NCBI GenBank assembly: GCA_910591455.2
Contig: OU342818.1
Span: 21,590,427-21,654,426 of the forward strand
DNA length: 64,000 nucleotides
Reading direction: 5' to 3'
Source of the DNA: Pholis gunnellus
Taxonomy: Eukaryota; Chordata; Actinopteri; Perciformes; Pholidae
Shown piece by piece: positions 33,290 through 45,039 of this stretch. Under the pieces are notes generated by a model, which saw nothing but the letters and a program-made list of their open reading frames with translations, was not told the origin of the DNA and searched no databases. Position numbers and translations under genes: made by a program. The first letter of the stretch is position 1; each line of letters starts with the position of its first letter.

Positions 33290-36015
33290 CCTATTTTTTC
33301 ATTTGGAAGTACAGTGAGTCTATGCCTGTTGTATAAAATGTGCTATAGAAATATATTTATTTTAGCAAATTTGATAGAGATTGAGGAGACTTCAATACTT
33401 TCTGTAGTATAAACGTATGGCTGGTATAAGTCAACAGTGTGGGGCTGCTGCACAACATTTGTACTAATGTTTGCAGAAGTTGATATTGATAGCTGGTAAA
33501 CACAATTTTACATGGGTTTAGTCACTATTTTTACAATGTTCACACAGAAAACATTAAAATGTAACTGGACAAACGATACACTATTGCATTAACATGAATT
33601 TCCTTGCATTGCAACGTAATTCAAAGCATCTTTGTGTTATAGAATAATATGCATTTCTGATGATGAAGTTATGCAAAATAGAGAGCAAAACACTGAATTC
33701 TCTGGGATCATAGAATAATGCTGAGGTATAAATGCCTTTCTTATCGGGCTTTATTCATTTAAGTGGTTAGCAGCCCAAAATATGCACACTAATGCCTCCT
33801 TAAAATCCCATTTCTTCCATTGCTAATGCTAACCCAACGCCCATTATCTTTTAATACCACACACTATGTCAGTTGGATTGCTGTGGTTGGTCTGTTTTTA
33901 TAGGTTCTTTGCACTTAACATTCACTAAATGATAACACTGAATGAGGCTAAATCAGCATATACTGGATGTTTAACAGTCCAATAATGTGGGAAAAAGTAT
34001 TGTTGCTGAGAGCTCAACTGGGGTGAGCGTGCAGTACGAAGAAGAGAAAGTAACGAAGGTAACAGTGTCTACAAGGGCTTTTCACATTTGGATTTGTTAA
34101 CCCTGGGCTGACCTTGACCCAAGGCGACAGCAAGCCTATGGCTTCTCTTGTTAACTGCAAGCAAGCACATACATTGTTGGGGTGTCATTGAAAAACCCAG
34201 CTCTGAAGTGGAGATTACGTAGCCCTAGGTTTTGGATGGGAATATCCCACATTCCACATCGCAAACTGTTAAACAGAGGGGAACTCTAAGGGTACAACCA
34301 GACTGAGTGTGGCAAGTTTAGCAGGGACATTCACCTCTCCTTCCATTCTACAAGAAGTGGCAAAACCCCCACAAGTAGTACAGAGGTTTTGAGGTGTTAG
34401 ACCTAACTTCATGAAACTATATGGCAGTGTGTTTGAACTCGAGATCGGTTGTGGTCTCGAGACCAGAATCGACTACATTTTTCTACGATATTGTCTCGCT
34501 ACAAGACAAATTGCACTCTTGATTGTATTTCAAGACTGGTCAAGACTCTTGGTTGTGCTTGGCACTAACTGTAATAGCTCTGGATCGGGGACTGACTGGC
34601 CATCGGGAAGTTCGCTAAGACTTGACTTGGCTTCTTATGTCAGTAGTTACTGTTCGATCATCGGCAGTGGCGTGGGCCACTCTGGCCGCAGACAGCACAG
34701 AGCTGAAAGCTGCCTGCCAATCTAATACTTTTAATATTAAGCGGGGATACCAACTACCCCTCCCAATTTGGACTAATCCTTCCTTGTGTTGAAATCGAAC
34801 CTGCTCAGTCATTACATCGTGAACGTGACTAGTGTTACAGTTCACCTAAGCTTGCCTGGCTGATCTTATTTTGATTCACTGCAGAGGTGACGAGCATACA
34901 CGAAGGAAGGTGTCAGCGAGACGTCTTAAAGGGCTCTCCAGCATCATCAGTTTCTCTTTATACTTAAAATGACTGCCAATAAAGGTTCAGCTCTTGCCCT
35001 GTGGCTGTTCGCATGAAAGGCTTCTCCAAATACATTGCAGTACTAGCATGTCCCTGCACTGGATGTTCACCCACGCACCATTGAAGAGCTGGATGGCGGG
35101 GTACCTTGGGAGCCAAATGGTTACAGCATATTACTTTGTTGCATGTCAGTCCTGATATTCCAGACTGTCTCTATTCTGTCATCCGTCATATAAAAGGTGA
35201 AATGTACCAAGAAAAAAGAAAAAAAAACTGCATTCATGATTTTCACATAAAACAGCCATGGAACTTCTTCCAAATGAGAAAGAAATTGGATATTTATATT
35301 CAGCAGCCATATCAGCCAGTATTATAAACAACGTCAGCCCGGTAAACTAGATTTAAAAACAGGACGCGGCAGCTTCGGTATTGGTATTTTATGGAGCTCA
35401 GCAACAGGTGTGTGTTGTCCAAATAATTGTCAATTGCAGTGAAACTATGTTTGTCACCTACACATTTCACTGTTATAGCACAGGCTGGAGGCAGATGTGT
35501 GACATTAAACAGCTTGAAGGCATCATTAAGTGAACACATCGCTCTCCCTCTGCCTTAGTTACACACACAGAGTGGAATACAGACCTTGTTTTGTCATTCA
35601 TGGGACTACTTGTGTTGAATGATTTGCTGCATTAGAGGCAAAAGCTGATCTCCTTCCTTGGGCCTGGTTATGCACCAACAGTGTTCAGCGCAAACAAGCT
35701 TTCTAGGTGTTTACATGTCCTTGGCGCCTGATGTGAATGGCATCCTTGACCTTTCTCCGGCAGTCCTCTGACTCCTGGTTGATAACTTTGACCTCTTCCT
35801 AGTCGAAACAACACAGGGATTACAATCTCCCTTATAGACTATCGCTTGTCCTCAAGATGACTCAAGGTCCTCCCTTGGATCATGTGATGAAACTGGGGCC
35901 AGGTTAATTCACTGCATGAAGACTGCGAGATGTGGTTGAAAGCTTATAAGTTATCCAGATAAATATAGGTCCAGATATCATCTATCAATGTATAAAAAGC
36001 AGTGATTTTAAGGCT
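33290..36015. other. No gene recognised
   Basis: Mostly unique-looking DNA. Near 34430-34560 there are GTCTCGAGACCAGA-type words known from fish hAT repeats, but no ends can be fixed. A 104-codon frame at 34411-34725 has no domain. Confidence 0.45.
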
Positions 36016-36586
36016 GAGCTGTGTGCACAATTATTAGGTAAGTTGTATTTTTGAGGATTAATTTTATTATTGAACAACTACAGTGCTATCGGTCAATCGA
36101 AAATGTTAATAAACCTCAAACCTGAATATTTAAGAAAGTAAAAGTGAGGACAATTTTAGGACAATATCTATGTGTACGCAATTATTATGCAACTGCATGA
36201 AAAACTAAAGTTTTCCCATCTCACTTGTTTATTTTCTCTGTTAAACTGAGAATAATAAACAGACAACTCAAAATGTACAAATAAATATTTGACATTTCAA
36301 AAAAAAAAAAATCAGTGACCAATATAGCCACCCTTCTTTTCAATAACAGTATTCAATAACAGTAATAACAGCCTTCCAATCATGGATTCTGTCACTTTCT
36401 TGATCTGTTGACGATCAACGTTTTGTTGCTATTAGGCTGCTTCAGCGTTAGAACTTTTGCAGTTTCTGTTTATGTAAAGTAGGTGTGATTTAGTTTCACT
36501 AGGTCAATTGCCCTGTTAAGAGCCAGGGGAGTGCCTTGCACTCCTGGCAGACAATGAGCAATCAGTAGACAGCTGTCTTTAACCAC

Positions 36587-36692
36587 TGCTCCTCCGGACT
36601 ATGTTATGAACCCATACAAGACGGCGTTTAGTTTTCCCGGGATATCTGGGACTTCCACAAAAAGTACTCAGCAGAAATAGGTCATTTTTTTC
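36587..36692 (+). repeat. Repeat shared with 32281-32385
   Basis: A near copy of the central part of the palindromic element, here abutting the 5' edge of the L2 LINE. Confidence 0.75.
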
Positions 36693-36693
36693 A

Positions 36694-38325
36694 GGTCCTC
36701 AACCTTGTTACATCTAACCACCCCACCACGTGCTCCCTTGACCCGATCCACTCCCCTCTTCTTCAGTCTATTGCGACTTAACTCCTTCCTTTCCTCACCC
36801 ACCTCATCAACACATCTCTTGTTTCAGGATGCTTTCCCACAGCTTTTAAGACTACCAGAGTCACCTCCCTTCTGAAGAAACCATCACTTGACCCCTCTGA
36901 TGTCAAGAACTCTTCTATCCAAAACGCTTGAACGTGCTGTCTTTAACCAACTGTCTTCCTATGTCCACCAGAACAACCTCTTGGACCCCCACCAGTCCGG
37001 GTTCAAGGTGGGTCACTCGACAGAGACAGCCCTCTTTGCGGTGACATAGTAGCTTCACGCCACGAGAGTGAACTCTCTCTCTTCTGTCATTCTCCTGGAC
37101 CTGTCTGCAGCGTTTGACACGTTGAACCACCAGATCCTCCTCTCCAACCTCAGGCTCTGCACTCTCCCTGTTTGCATCCTACCTGACGGGTCAATCCTAC
37201 CAGGTGACATGGAGGGGGGCCGTGTCGGATCCACACATGCTGACTACGGGGGTTCCACAAGGTTCAGTCCTGGGCCCCCTTCTCTTCTCGCTCTACACAA
37301 CATCTCTGGGTTCTGTTATTCGCTCGCATGACTTCTCTTACCATTGTTATGCCGATGAAATCCAGCTGGTCTTGTCATTTCCCCCCGGTGACACTCAAGA
37401 GGAGGCACACATTGCTGTGTGCTTGGCTGACATCTCGAAGTGGATGGCGACACACCACCTGAAGCTCAACCTGGACGAAACCAAGCTACTGTTCCTCCCG
37501 GGGGAGGGTTGCCCGCACGAGACCTGTCCATCACCATTGACGAAACTGTGGTGACGCCAACTTGGACTGCGAGGAACCTGGGTGTGACCCTGGACGACCA
37601 ACTGTCGTTCTCAGCAAACATTGCATCGGTTACACGCTCCTGCTATACAACATCAGGCTCTTGTCATCTCCCGCCTGGACTACTGCAACTCACTACTTGC
37701 CGGAGCCCCGAGCTTGTCCAGAAAGCTGCAGCTCACCTGGTGTTCAATCGCCCCAAGTTTTCCCACACAACTTCCCTTCTCCGTTCTCTACACTGGCTCC
37801 CTGTAAGAGCTCACATCCAGTTTAAGATTCTGATGCTAGCCTACAGGGCAGTGAAAGGAACAGCTCCTTCCTATCTCCAGGCCATGGTCAAGCCCTACAC
37901 CCCCGCCCGACCACTTCGCTCTGCTGCCTCGGGAAGATTGGTTGCCCCTTGCTCAGAGGTCGCTGTGGCCACTCGACCCGGTCACGGCTTTTCTCTGTCC
38001 TGGCCCCACAGTGGTGGAATGAACTCCCCACTGATGTCAGGACAGCAGAGTCGCTGCCCATCTTTCGGCGCAGGCTGATAACTCACCTCTTCAAGAAGTA
38101 CTACCCTGAGCCTTCCACTCAGCACTTATTGTATTCATATTAGTTTGTTTCTGCACTGTACTTTGGCTCTGGTTTACGCTCTTAGATGCTTGTTTAACGA
38201 AGGAGATGCACTTATGACTTCTGGTGACGAGTAGTTCTCTTGAATACCTATGTTGAATACACTTATTGTAAGTCGCTTTGGATAAAAGTGTCTGCTAAAT
38301 GACTGTAATGTAATGTAGCCACACC
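36694..38325 (+). mobile_element. 5'-truncated L2-type LINE, nested in Tc1/mariner
   Basis: It starts in the linker and fingers of the RT (translation near 36700 recalls 'NPTTCSLDPIP') and runs to an intact 3' end with TTGTAAGTCGCTTTGGATAA and 'GTCTGCTAAATGACTGTAATGTAATG' (38273-38320). This is the classic L2 3' tail. The SINE at 4640-4860 ends in the same sequence. The Tc1/mariner transposase relic begins just after, so the L2 landed inside that element. Confidence 0.9.
36740..38146 (+). pseudogene. L2 reverse transcriptase relic, several frameshifts
   Basis: RT blocks are readable in order across changing frames: VTSLLKKPSLDPSD (about 36866), DPHQSGFKVGHSTETALF (about 36986-37037), motif A as SVILLDLSAAFDTLNH (37083-37130), motif B as TGVPQGSVLGPLLFSLYT (37245-37300), and the catalytic box as CYADEIQL (about 37345-37368). 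In most L2 copies this box is YADD. Here the second Asp is Glu (codon 37357-37359), which should impair or abolish polymerisation. The C-terminal part (SRLDYCNSLLAGAP; LLRSLHWLPVRAHIQFKILM; WWNELPTDVRTAESLPIFRR) follows, ending at 38143. Frame changes near 37050, 37190, 37480 and 37650 make it a pseudogene. Confidence 0.9.
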
Positions 38326-38329
38326 AAAG

Positions 38330-38770
38330 TCCTACAGCTCATCTTTAATACCAGCTAGTTGGACCTTTTCGGATTGAAGATGGACTCAAAATCAACTCCC
38401 AAACCTACTGCCAGGTTTCAGAAGACACTTTATTCAAGCAGTGGTAAAGGAAAAAGTCTGCATCTTTTAAGAAGACCATGATTTTTATGCAGGACAATGC
38501 TCCATCGCATGCATCAAAGTACTCCACTGCGTGGCTAGCCAGTAAAGGCCTTAAAGATGAAAGAATAATGACATGGCCCCCTTCCTCACTTCCTCACCTG
38601 ACCTAACCTCTATTCTTAAACAGGAGATTTATGGTGAGGGAAAACAGTAGACCTCTGAACAGTGTCTGGGAGGCTGTGGTTGCTGCTGCACAAAAAGTTG
38701 ATCGTCAACAGATCAAGAAGCTAATAGAATCCATGATTGGAAGGCTTATTATTGTTATTGAAAAGAAGGG
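38330..38770 (+). pseudogene. Tc1/mariner-like transposase C-terminal relic
   Basis: Readable segments: FRRHFIQAV, then IFMQDNAPSHASKYST around 38481-38525 with the second catalytic Asp codon at 38493-38495, then ASKGLKDERIMTWPPSS, a stop at 38604-38606, and NSVWEAVVAAAQKVDRQQIK at 38661-38720. QDNAPSH and WPP are signature blocks of Tc1/mariner DDE transposases. After WPPSS, where the family has its last catalytic acidic residue (in a PIENLW-like block), the sequence appears deleted and stops. The N-terminal DNA-binding half is not visible. The enzyme is dead. Confidence 0.85.
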
Positions 38771-39079
38771 TGGCTAGATTGGCCACTGATTTTTTTTTTT
38801 TAAATGCCATAAATGTTTATTTGTACATTTTGAGTTGTTTGTTTATTATTCTCACTTTAACAGATGAAAATAAACAAGTGAGATGGGAAAATGTTCGTTT
38901 TTCATACAGTTGCATAATAATTATACAAACATAGATATTCTCCTAAGAAAGCCAAAACCTCACTTTTACTTTCTTAAATATTCAAGTTTGAGGTTTATTA
39001 ACATTTTGGATTGACCGAGAGCACTGTAGTTGTTCAATAATAAAATGAATCCTCAAAAATACAACTTACCGTCTGTATC

Positions 39080-39560
39080 CGGCATGGTTACACATTTTTG
39101 GTTACTATAATTCGACCACTGATTGAACTGTACAGTTGTCTGTGGTTACTAAAACGTATTAGTATTAATGAGCTTAACCATATATTAATAGTATTTTTTA
39201 AAAAAAAGAAGAAAACTCCAAGACACTTATTTGGCAAAAAAGTCACAACCTTTAATCAGATTGCTATTTCATGATAAAACTCCTAAATTCAATCTATGAT
39301 TGTACACATTAAGATAGAGCTGGATTACAACCCAAGCATAGCAGGTTTTTTTGGACTGACAATGGTTTGGTAACCAGGATAAGATAAGACCAGTCAGCAG
39401 GAAAAAGTGTTTGCATTATGCGTAAACCCCGGCTGAATGAATCTTTTTTTTTATTTTTTACATTTTGTCAGAGCAAGTGAGTTCAATGTGCAGTGCGTAG
39501 AGCAAGTGGCATAGTACATCGAGCAGCCATTGTTGAAATGTATGTTATTATTGAAGGTCC
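39080..39560. other. No gene recognised
   Basis: AT-rich spacer between the Tc1/mariner-like and PIF/Harbinger elements. Confidence 0.6.
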
Positions 39561-39829
39561 ACCAGGGCCCTATTCCTCGTACGTAGTTGAACTAAGTCGA
39601 TCAAATGTCCTATTATCCAGCTTAAATTAACTCGATGATTGACATCAGGCTATCTCGGTTCCTCAAAGGCTGATCCGCGCTCAAACAGTCTCGTTAATTT
39701 GAACCAGATGTCAGACAACAGGATCGTTGCGCGTGTCCGTCCTACTTCAAAAGGGGGAAGCGTCGATCACCGAAACCATGATTTTCTAACAGTACAACGG
39801 CAAATAAACTCAAAGAAAGAGCCTCTTTT

Positions 39830-39965
39830 TTTCCCGCTGACGAGCAGGAGATGATCATGAACGCATATGAGGAATTCAAGACCATAATCATGGCAAAATC
39901 TAACGCTGCGAGGGCTAGACGAGAAGCATGGCAAAATATCGCAGACGTCATTAAATGCGCAAGTG
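39830..39965 (+). pseudogene. Harbinger Myb/SANT-like protein exon relic
   Basis: The frame reads SADEQEMIMNAYEEFKTIIM, then AKSNAARARREAWQNIADVI. The pattern 'E...I..AYEE.K.II..K.N.A...R...WQ.IAD' is the trihelix/SANT-like domain of the second PIF/Harbinger protein, annotated in fish as NAIF1-like or zeste-like. That partner normally binds the transposon ends and imports the transposase. The frame stops soon after (LRASSPQSIR) and the start region has other breaks, so it is a fragment. Confidence 0.75.
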
Positions 39966-40544
39966 TTGGGAAAATGTATAGGTTAATTTTAAGAGCCTCA
40001 TCACCCCAATCAATCAGATGATATTACTTTAAATGTGCTGCTGGCAGTAGGCTTAATGGAACGCATCATCCAATGAGTTCTATAGCGACAATAATTATAT
40101 CAACTCTTTCAGAATAAGTAGATAAAAACAAGCCCAAAGAGTATCTAATTGATACGAATTAATAGATACTTATGAGGATATATGTAGGTGTATGCACTTA
40201 TGTATCATGTACTATGTATATATATGTGTGTATATACATGTATGTGTAGATTACCATATAGAATAGGAGTTTGAATATGTGTGTGCGAATCTGTGTATGG
40301 GCGGATCAGTGTGTATGTATTATTCATAATCAGCAGTAAAAATAAATTGTGTGTGATTCTCTCTATTCTTATCATGAGTCCACCTTAATCATGTTCTACA
40401 ATAATGATATCTATGGTGTACTAATAATACTGTCATATCATTATGAGTGCTTTCAACCATCATGTAGTTCAACCAGCCATCAAGAGGACACGGGAGCAAG
40501 TAAACACTAAGCACACAAACATTATTCAGAATGGTGATCAATAC

Positions 40545-40740
40545 AACATGTGCCATGGTGATGTAATGAACACATCCAGAAGTTTCTTAATCGCCAAATA
40601 AACTTTATGAACAGCACGGCATGCAGCGGCTTTCCCGATGTTCTCCGCATCACCGACACTGTACAAACATGAACCACAAAGCAAAAAAGCGCGAGGCTGT
40701 GATACAGTCTGTGAGACAGTCGATGGCGTGTGGTGTTCAA
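40545..40740 (-). pseudogene. Harbinger (HARBI1-type) transposase N-terminal relic
   Basis: On the minus strand 'TASRFFAL' leads, after a frame change, into SVGDAENIGKAAACRAVHK and VYLAIKKLLDVF. This corresponds to the family block 'ALRFFATGTFLYSVGDAE.I.K.TVCR.VRKV.LAL', the helix-turn-helix part before the DDE nuclease. The catalytic DDE part is not visible, so the element lost it by internal deletion. Confidence 0.75.
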
Positions 40741-41124
40741 TGTACGGCTCGGGAAGGTCTTTAAATAAATGATTCCTTGTCGGCAGAATCGATAGCGCTC
40801 GTACAGGAAGTCATCATGATGTGATAACGGATCTTGACGATCTCGAAGAACTCTCTCCCTATAAAACGCTAATCTGACTAATATCGCTTCCTCATCGATG
40901 GATCTCTGAGGAAGGGAGCTGACACTTGTTTCCGGGGGAGTGGCAGCTTATCCAGCGGATCTAGCTCAAGCCTGCTCTGGAGCAGGTTCAGGCTTATGGA
41001 TGTGTTGCTATGGTGATTTTTCCAAACTTGCTTCGAGGAACCGAAAAGCCTCACTTATGTAATCTCATCCTGGAAATTATCCGGCTAACTCAGTTAGCCA
41101 CGTACGAGGAATAGGGCCCAGGAG

Positions 41125-42950
41125 TTGGTGGCTTGGTCAAACAAGAGACTTTCAACCAAGAGGCTGCTGTTCGTGTTCCTTTTGAAACCAATAGCTAACA
41201 TTGACTTTACGCTTTTTACGTAGCGTTGCTTTGCTTTTTAAGTACGAAAAGTCACCAAGGGTGGTTATTATTTATTTACAGTAGTCACATTGTTATCCCC
41301 ATTACGTTAGGTTATTACTTCATTATTTTAACAGAAACTACAATCTTTTTTTCGAACCTTATCCAAGCAGTTCTGTTGACATAACAACCAATTATTTCAC
41401 ATTTACCATGTGGATCCGTGCGTTTCTGCATGCGTGACACATGCTGTTATGAAATAAACCTGGGGTCTGTCAGCAAGATCCAAAACATACTGAGTTTTTG
41501 TATACTTTCTATCCATGTAATGATTGAACACTATTATTGTTGAGCTAAAACCATGGTTCATAACCCCATCCTGTTTTGAAACAAACAAATCCAGGAACTG
41601 GGATGGGAAAAAGAGCAGGCCAATCCTGGACAAAGGTTTTCTTGGTATGTCAGTGTTCACTTGGTCTCACACGGTTGTGAAGCCTCTCATGCCCACAAAG
41701 GTATGGCATGAGAACACAAGCATAATTGCGAGATCTAAGCTCTCAATGCATTTCAATTCTTTATTTCCTTTCCAGAGAAAGGACACTGACTTGTGAACAG
41801 AAACTTTGAAGATGCCTTGCTGGGGATTTTTGCCTAATTTCCATTACAAAGCTCAGTCACTTTGTTATCACAGTTGGAAAATTGCACGACTTTTAATCGA
41901 CAAATAGAAGTCTATTTCTCTTTTGTTAACAAAATGTTTGTGAGAGAATAAAGTGCTGGTTGTATCAATACTGAGTGCCCCTTACCCTAAATTGAGTAGA
42001 TACTATAAAGGATGCCATTCAGATAACAAAATATGATCGACCACACTTCCTTGACCTTGATAGATATTGTCTTATCTCATCTGAATACATGATTTGCAGC
42101 TACAAAAACTCTATTCACTTTTGTAGGACTTTGTTTTTGGCACTCACTTTGAACTGTTGCAAAAAAAAAGAAAAGTATATTTCCATCCTCTCTATAGCTA
42201 TACCTGTTCTGAATGAGGAGATTCTCAGCCACTGAGAGACTGACACCCAGAACCTTTCAAATGCTTTATGCTTTCATTCTCAAGCACAATCCCCCAAAAT
42301 GCCCTTTGGGAAATACATATAGGTGTTAGACGGGGAGGGCCATGTTAATTTGACGAAATATGAAGACATTCTGAACAGGTATTTGAAGAAACCTGCTGCA
42401 ACAGTTGGAGTGTTGGGAACATTTTATGTCCCAGGTGTCATTGAAATTCTCAAGTATCTAGAGACTGTTCAGAGTTCAAGAGGAGGGCGGTATCAGGATT
42501 ACTTTTTACAATCATTAAACAAGCTGGAGCTACTGTGCAATCTTTGTATTTTCTTTGAAATTCACCCCGATGTAAAATGAGCACTGGATCATCACTACAT
42601 GTTGAGCACCACTTTAAAAAATGGGTCGACATAATGGGAAATACACTAATTTGCTTTCTTGATGAAGGTAAGATGGCAAGATCGATATAGTCTCATTCTG
42701 AATTTTACATAGGTAACTAGCTGCTGATGGTCAGTCAGATATTAATAAGAAGGATGATTTAAAAAATAGGATAAATAAAGAAATGACTACATAACTTCAA
42801 CCTTGTCACATTTTAAATAACCCACATTATAAAGCCAGTGTTAATCAACGCATGAATCATGCAAGTTCAACGGTAGTGACATGGGGCCCCTTAGATTTCC
42901 TAATGAGATGTCATTGCAAATTTGCCATTGGTTGTTTTGGAGGGTGCAGC
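41125..42950. other. No gene recognised
   Basis: Unique-looking DNA. An 85-codon open frame at 42323-42580 (DGEGHVNLTKYEDILNRYLK and onward) reads smoothly but matches no family I recognise and lacks splice or retroposon context. Confidence 0.45.
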
Positions 42951-42956
42951 GCGGGG

Positions 42957-43236
42957 GAACCAGCTGTTTGGCTCCTTTACTTTACTAGTGTAGAATAAAA
43001 GCATGGTGGAGTTAGCAAGCTAGCTAACAATCGAGCTGCTAAATGAGTGAAATGTTACACCTCAATGCTTCATCTGCACACTCTTGTCACAGAGTAGGAG
43101 AGCACATTGCTATCACCAGATGAGTGACAACTTTGTTTGGCTCATTTATCTGTAAACAGTGTAGCATGAAAGTATGGTGTAATCAGTCAGCTAACTAGCC
43201 AGCTAAATGAGTAAAATCGCACACTTTTCTCACAGC
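42957..43236 (+). repeat. Degenerate direct duplication, ~145-170-bp unit
   Basis: The block with TTTGGCTCMTTTA, 'AGCATG...GTGKARTYAG', 'GCTAACTAGC', GCTAAATGAGTRAAA and CACACTYTTSTCACAG occurs twice in tandem (about 42967-43092 and 43137-43235). It is a fish repeat type without coding capacity. Confidence 0.65.
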
Positions 43237-43239
43237 AAA

Positions 43240-44550
43240 AGCTCATAATAAGGAACATAGCCGTCGCAGCTGTGTCAAGCATTTGTCATACGGAAGTGGG
43301 TGTGGTTTCATCTAAAGTGGTTTGGAAATATGATATATATCTACCATTAGTAGCTTCTGTTTACTGTACGCCTTCACAACAGAGACATCTTCTCATCTCA
43401 CTCTCGGCAAGAAAGCAAATAAAGGTACTCCTAAAATGATCATCTATTTCTTTAATTCTTTAAGCCAAACATAAAACATGCAAATGATTAGAAGGGTCAG
43501 GTCATTAGCTTAATGGCATATAATAGCATTGCATGTCCAAGCAATAAATGGGCAACTGACAGATATTCCAGCCAGGAACTTACTTTAAGTAAAATTCATC
43601 TGCTTTTTCAAATGCTGGAATTCTTTTTTTTTTAGTGGTATCCTCAGACCTTCAAAGTGCTTCACTGTGCCTGTTCTATTTAGGGAGCATCAATACAAAC
43701 CAGCATGGCTGTTGTTCATGACATTTCAAGAGCAAAACAAAAAGGAAAATGGAGTTCGTAAGAAGAGATAGGCCAGTGTACTTGCCACAGAGATAGTCTA
43801 ACACAGCAGGTGTTAACGCCGAACCATTTGTCCTCCAATTTGTGTGTCACTAGGTTGTGATGAGTCTATGTAAGCGGCAGTTATAGTTTACTCCCTTTTA
43901 TGACAAGTGTTCTTGGTTTCTGGGCTCTTTTTGTTCATTCCTCATAAGGTAAATGACAGTCAGTTATTAATATCATACATTTTCATGACTACATGTATTA
44001 CATGCACACTGACATCTTGCTATTGTCCTGAATATGACAACATTTTAAATTTGATACAAGGCATGTTAACAGCATATTCAGTTTGGATATGCCAAAAGTT
44101 TGCAAGGTTTTTTTGTTTTAAGTTTTGCAAAACGGAGCAGTGATGAAGGTAGACCACAGGAGCAACATGACTGCAGTTGGAAATGAGGACAATTTAAGTA
44201 AAAGGGCGTGGCGGTAGAACGTATGACATTATGGTGTTTTAAGTCAATAGGTACGCAACCTGAGAGTCGCCACAGAAAGAAAAAAAAAGTAAATTGAGGT
44301 CACAGAATAAACTGTGTAGAAAAACTAATCAAAACAATACGTTGAGGTGCAATTATCTGACAGTGGTTGCACAAAATGTAACCAGTGGATGTGCCATGCG
44401 TAATTGTGACTTGGCAACATCACTTCACTTAGACACACACCGGGATGCACTGTGCTAGCTCTCTGTATACACTAATTAACCAAATGTGGGAATTAATATA
44501 ATTTAGGGACAAATTTTATCCCATGCACACAAATTTGTTCATTGTGGCCT
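43240..44550. other. No gene recognised
   Basis: AT-rich DNA. A 78-codon frame at 43907-44143 has hydrophobic stretches but no recognised family. Confidence 0.5.
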
Positions 44551-44552
44551 GA

Positions 44553-44553
44553 G

Positions 44554-44582
<29 letters not shown>
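44553..44582. repeat. Microsatellite (TA)n
   Basis: About 15 TA units. Confidence 0.95.
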
Positions 44583-44585
<3 letters not shown>

Positions 44586-45039
44586 CACTTGTTTTTTGTC
44601 TCTACTACCACCCCCAAAATTTCTGAGTATGCATGGCTGCATTTTAACAGCGATATCAGTACAATATTCATTTTCATTAGCCATGCAAAATATGATTAGG
44701 ATTATGGTCGTATTTTTAAATAAGGGCAAAATCTGAATATTGTGCATGTTAATGTAGTCAGTGAGTGGATAATGAGGAACTCTTTGGTTGAATCTCTCTG
44801 GAGAGGTCTTTGGGTTTATGAGCTCACTTTTAGATTTACGACTGCACGTCAGCAAATTGGAGCTCATTCATATTAGAAAGGTCAAACTGTGCCAGTCCAC
44901 AGAGTTATTCTTTCTGCCACATTGAGGCTCATTGGCAAATGATCATTGATCGATTGTACCTCTTTCCCAAAAGCTTGTTAAAACATTTTATGTGGGAGCC
45001 ATGTGAAGCACAAAATGGACATTACATTTTAACACAGGT

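Larger units (their letters stand above)
36019..39070. mobile_element. Tc1/mariner-like element with ~400-bp inverted repeats
   Basis: The left inverted repeat (36019-36432) and right one (38693-39070) match over about 380 bp, from GTAAGTTGTATTTTTGAGGA inward to GATCTGTTGACGATCAAC. The left end has about 16 extra terminal bases (GTGTGCACAATTATTAG) that the right end lacks, so the right terminus is damaged. The interior holds a transposase relic (38330-38770), a copied scrap at 36587-36692 and a nested L2 LINE (36694-38325). The right inverted repeat overlaps the transposase C-terminal coding part, so the left arm carries an inverted copy of that coding stretch. Confidence 0.8.
39565..41119. 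mobile_element. PIF/Harbinger element, internally decayed (1555 bp)
   Basis: The ends are inverted: GGGCCCTATTCCTCGTACGT at 39565 and its reverse complement ending at 41119. CCAGG occurs at both outer edges (39562-39566 and 41118-41122), so the target duplication is 3-5 bp depending on how the palindromic GGGCCC is split. Inside are relics of the two genes expected of PIF/Harbinger: a Myb/SANT-like DNA-binding protein on the plus strand and a HARBI1-type transposase on the minus strand. Both are fragments. Confidence 0.85.

Noticed and set aside
34786..34835. Possible tRNA gene on the minus strand (GGTTCGATTT near 34795)
   Set aside because: Only a B-box-like word is present. There is no A box at the right spacing and no acceptor stem.
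42323..42580. 85-codon frame beginning with DGEGHVNLTKYED
   Set aside because: It reads smoothly but has no recognisable family and no splice, promoter or retroposon context. A chance frame of this length is not surprising in 64 kb.
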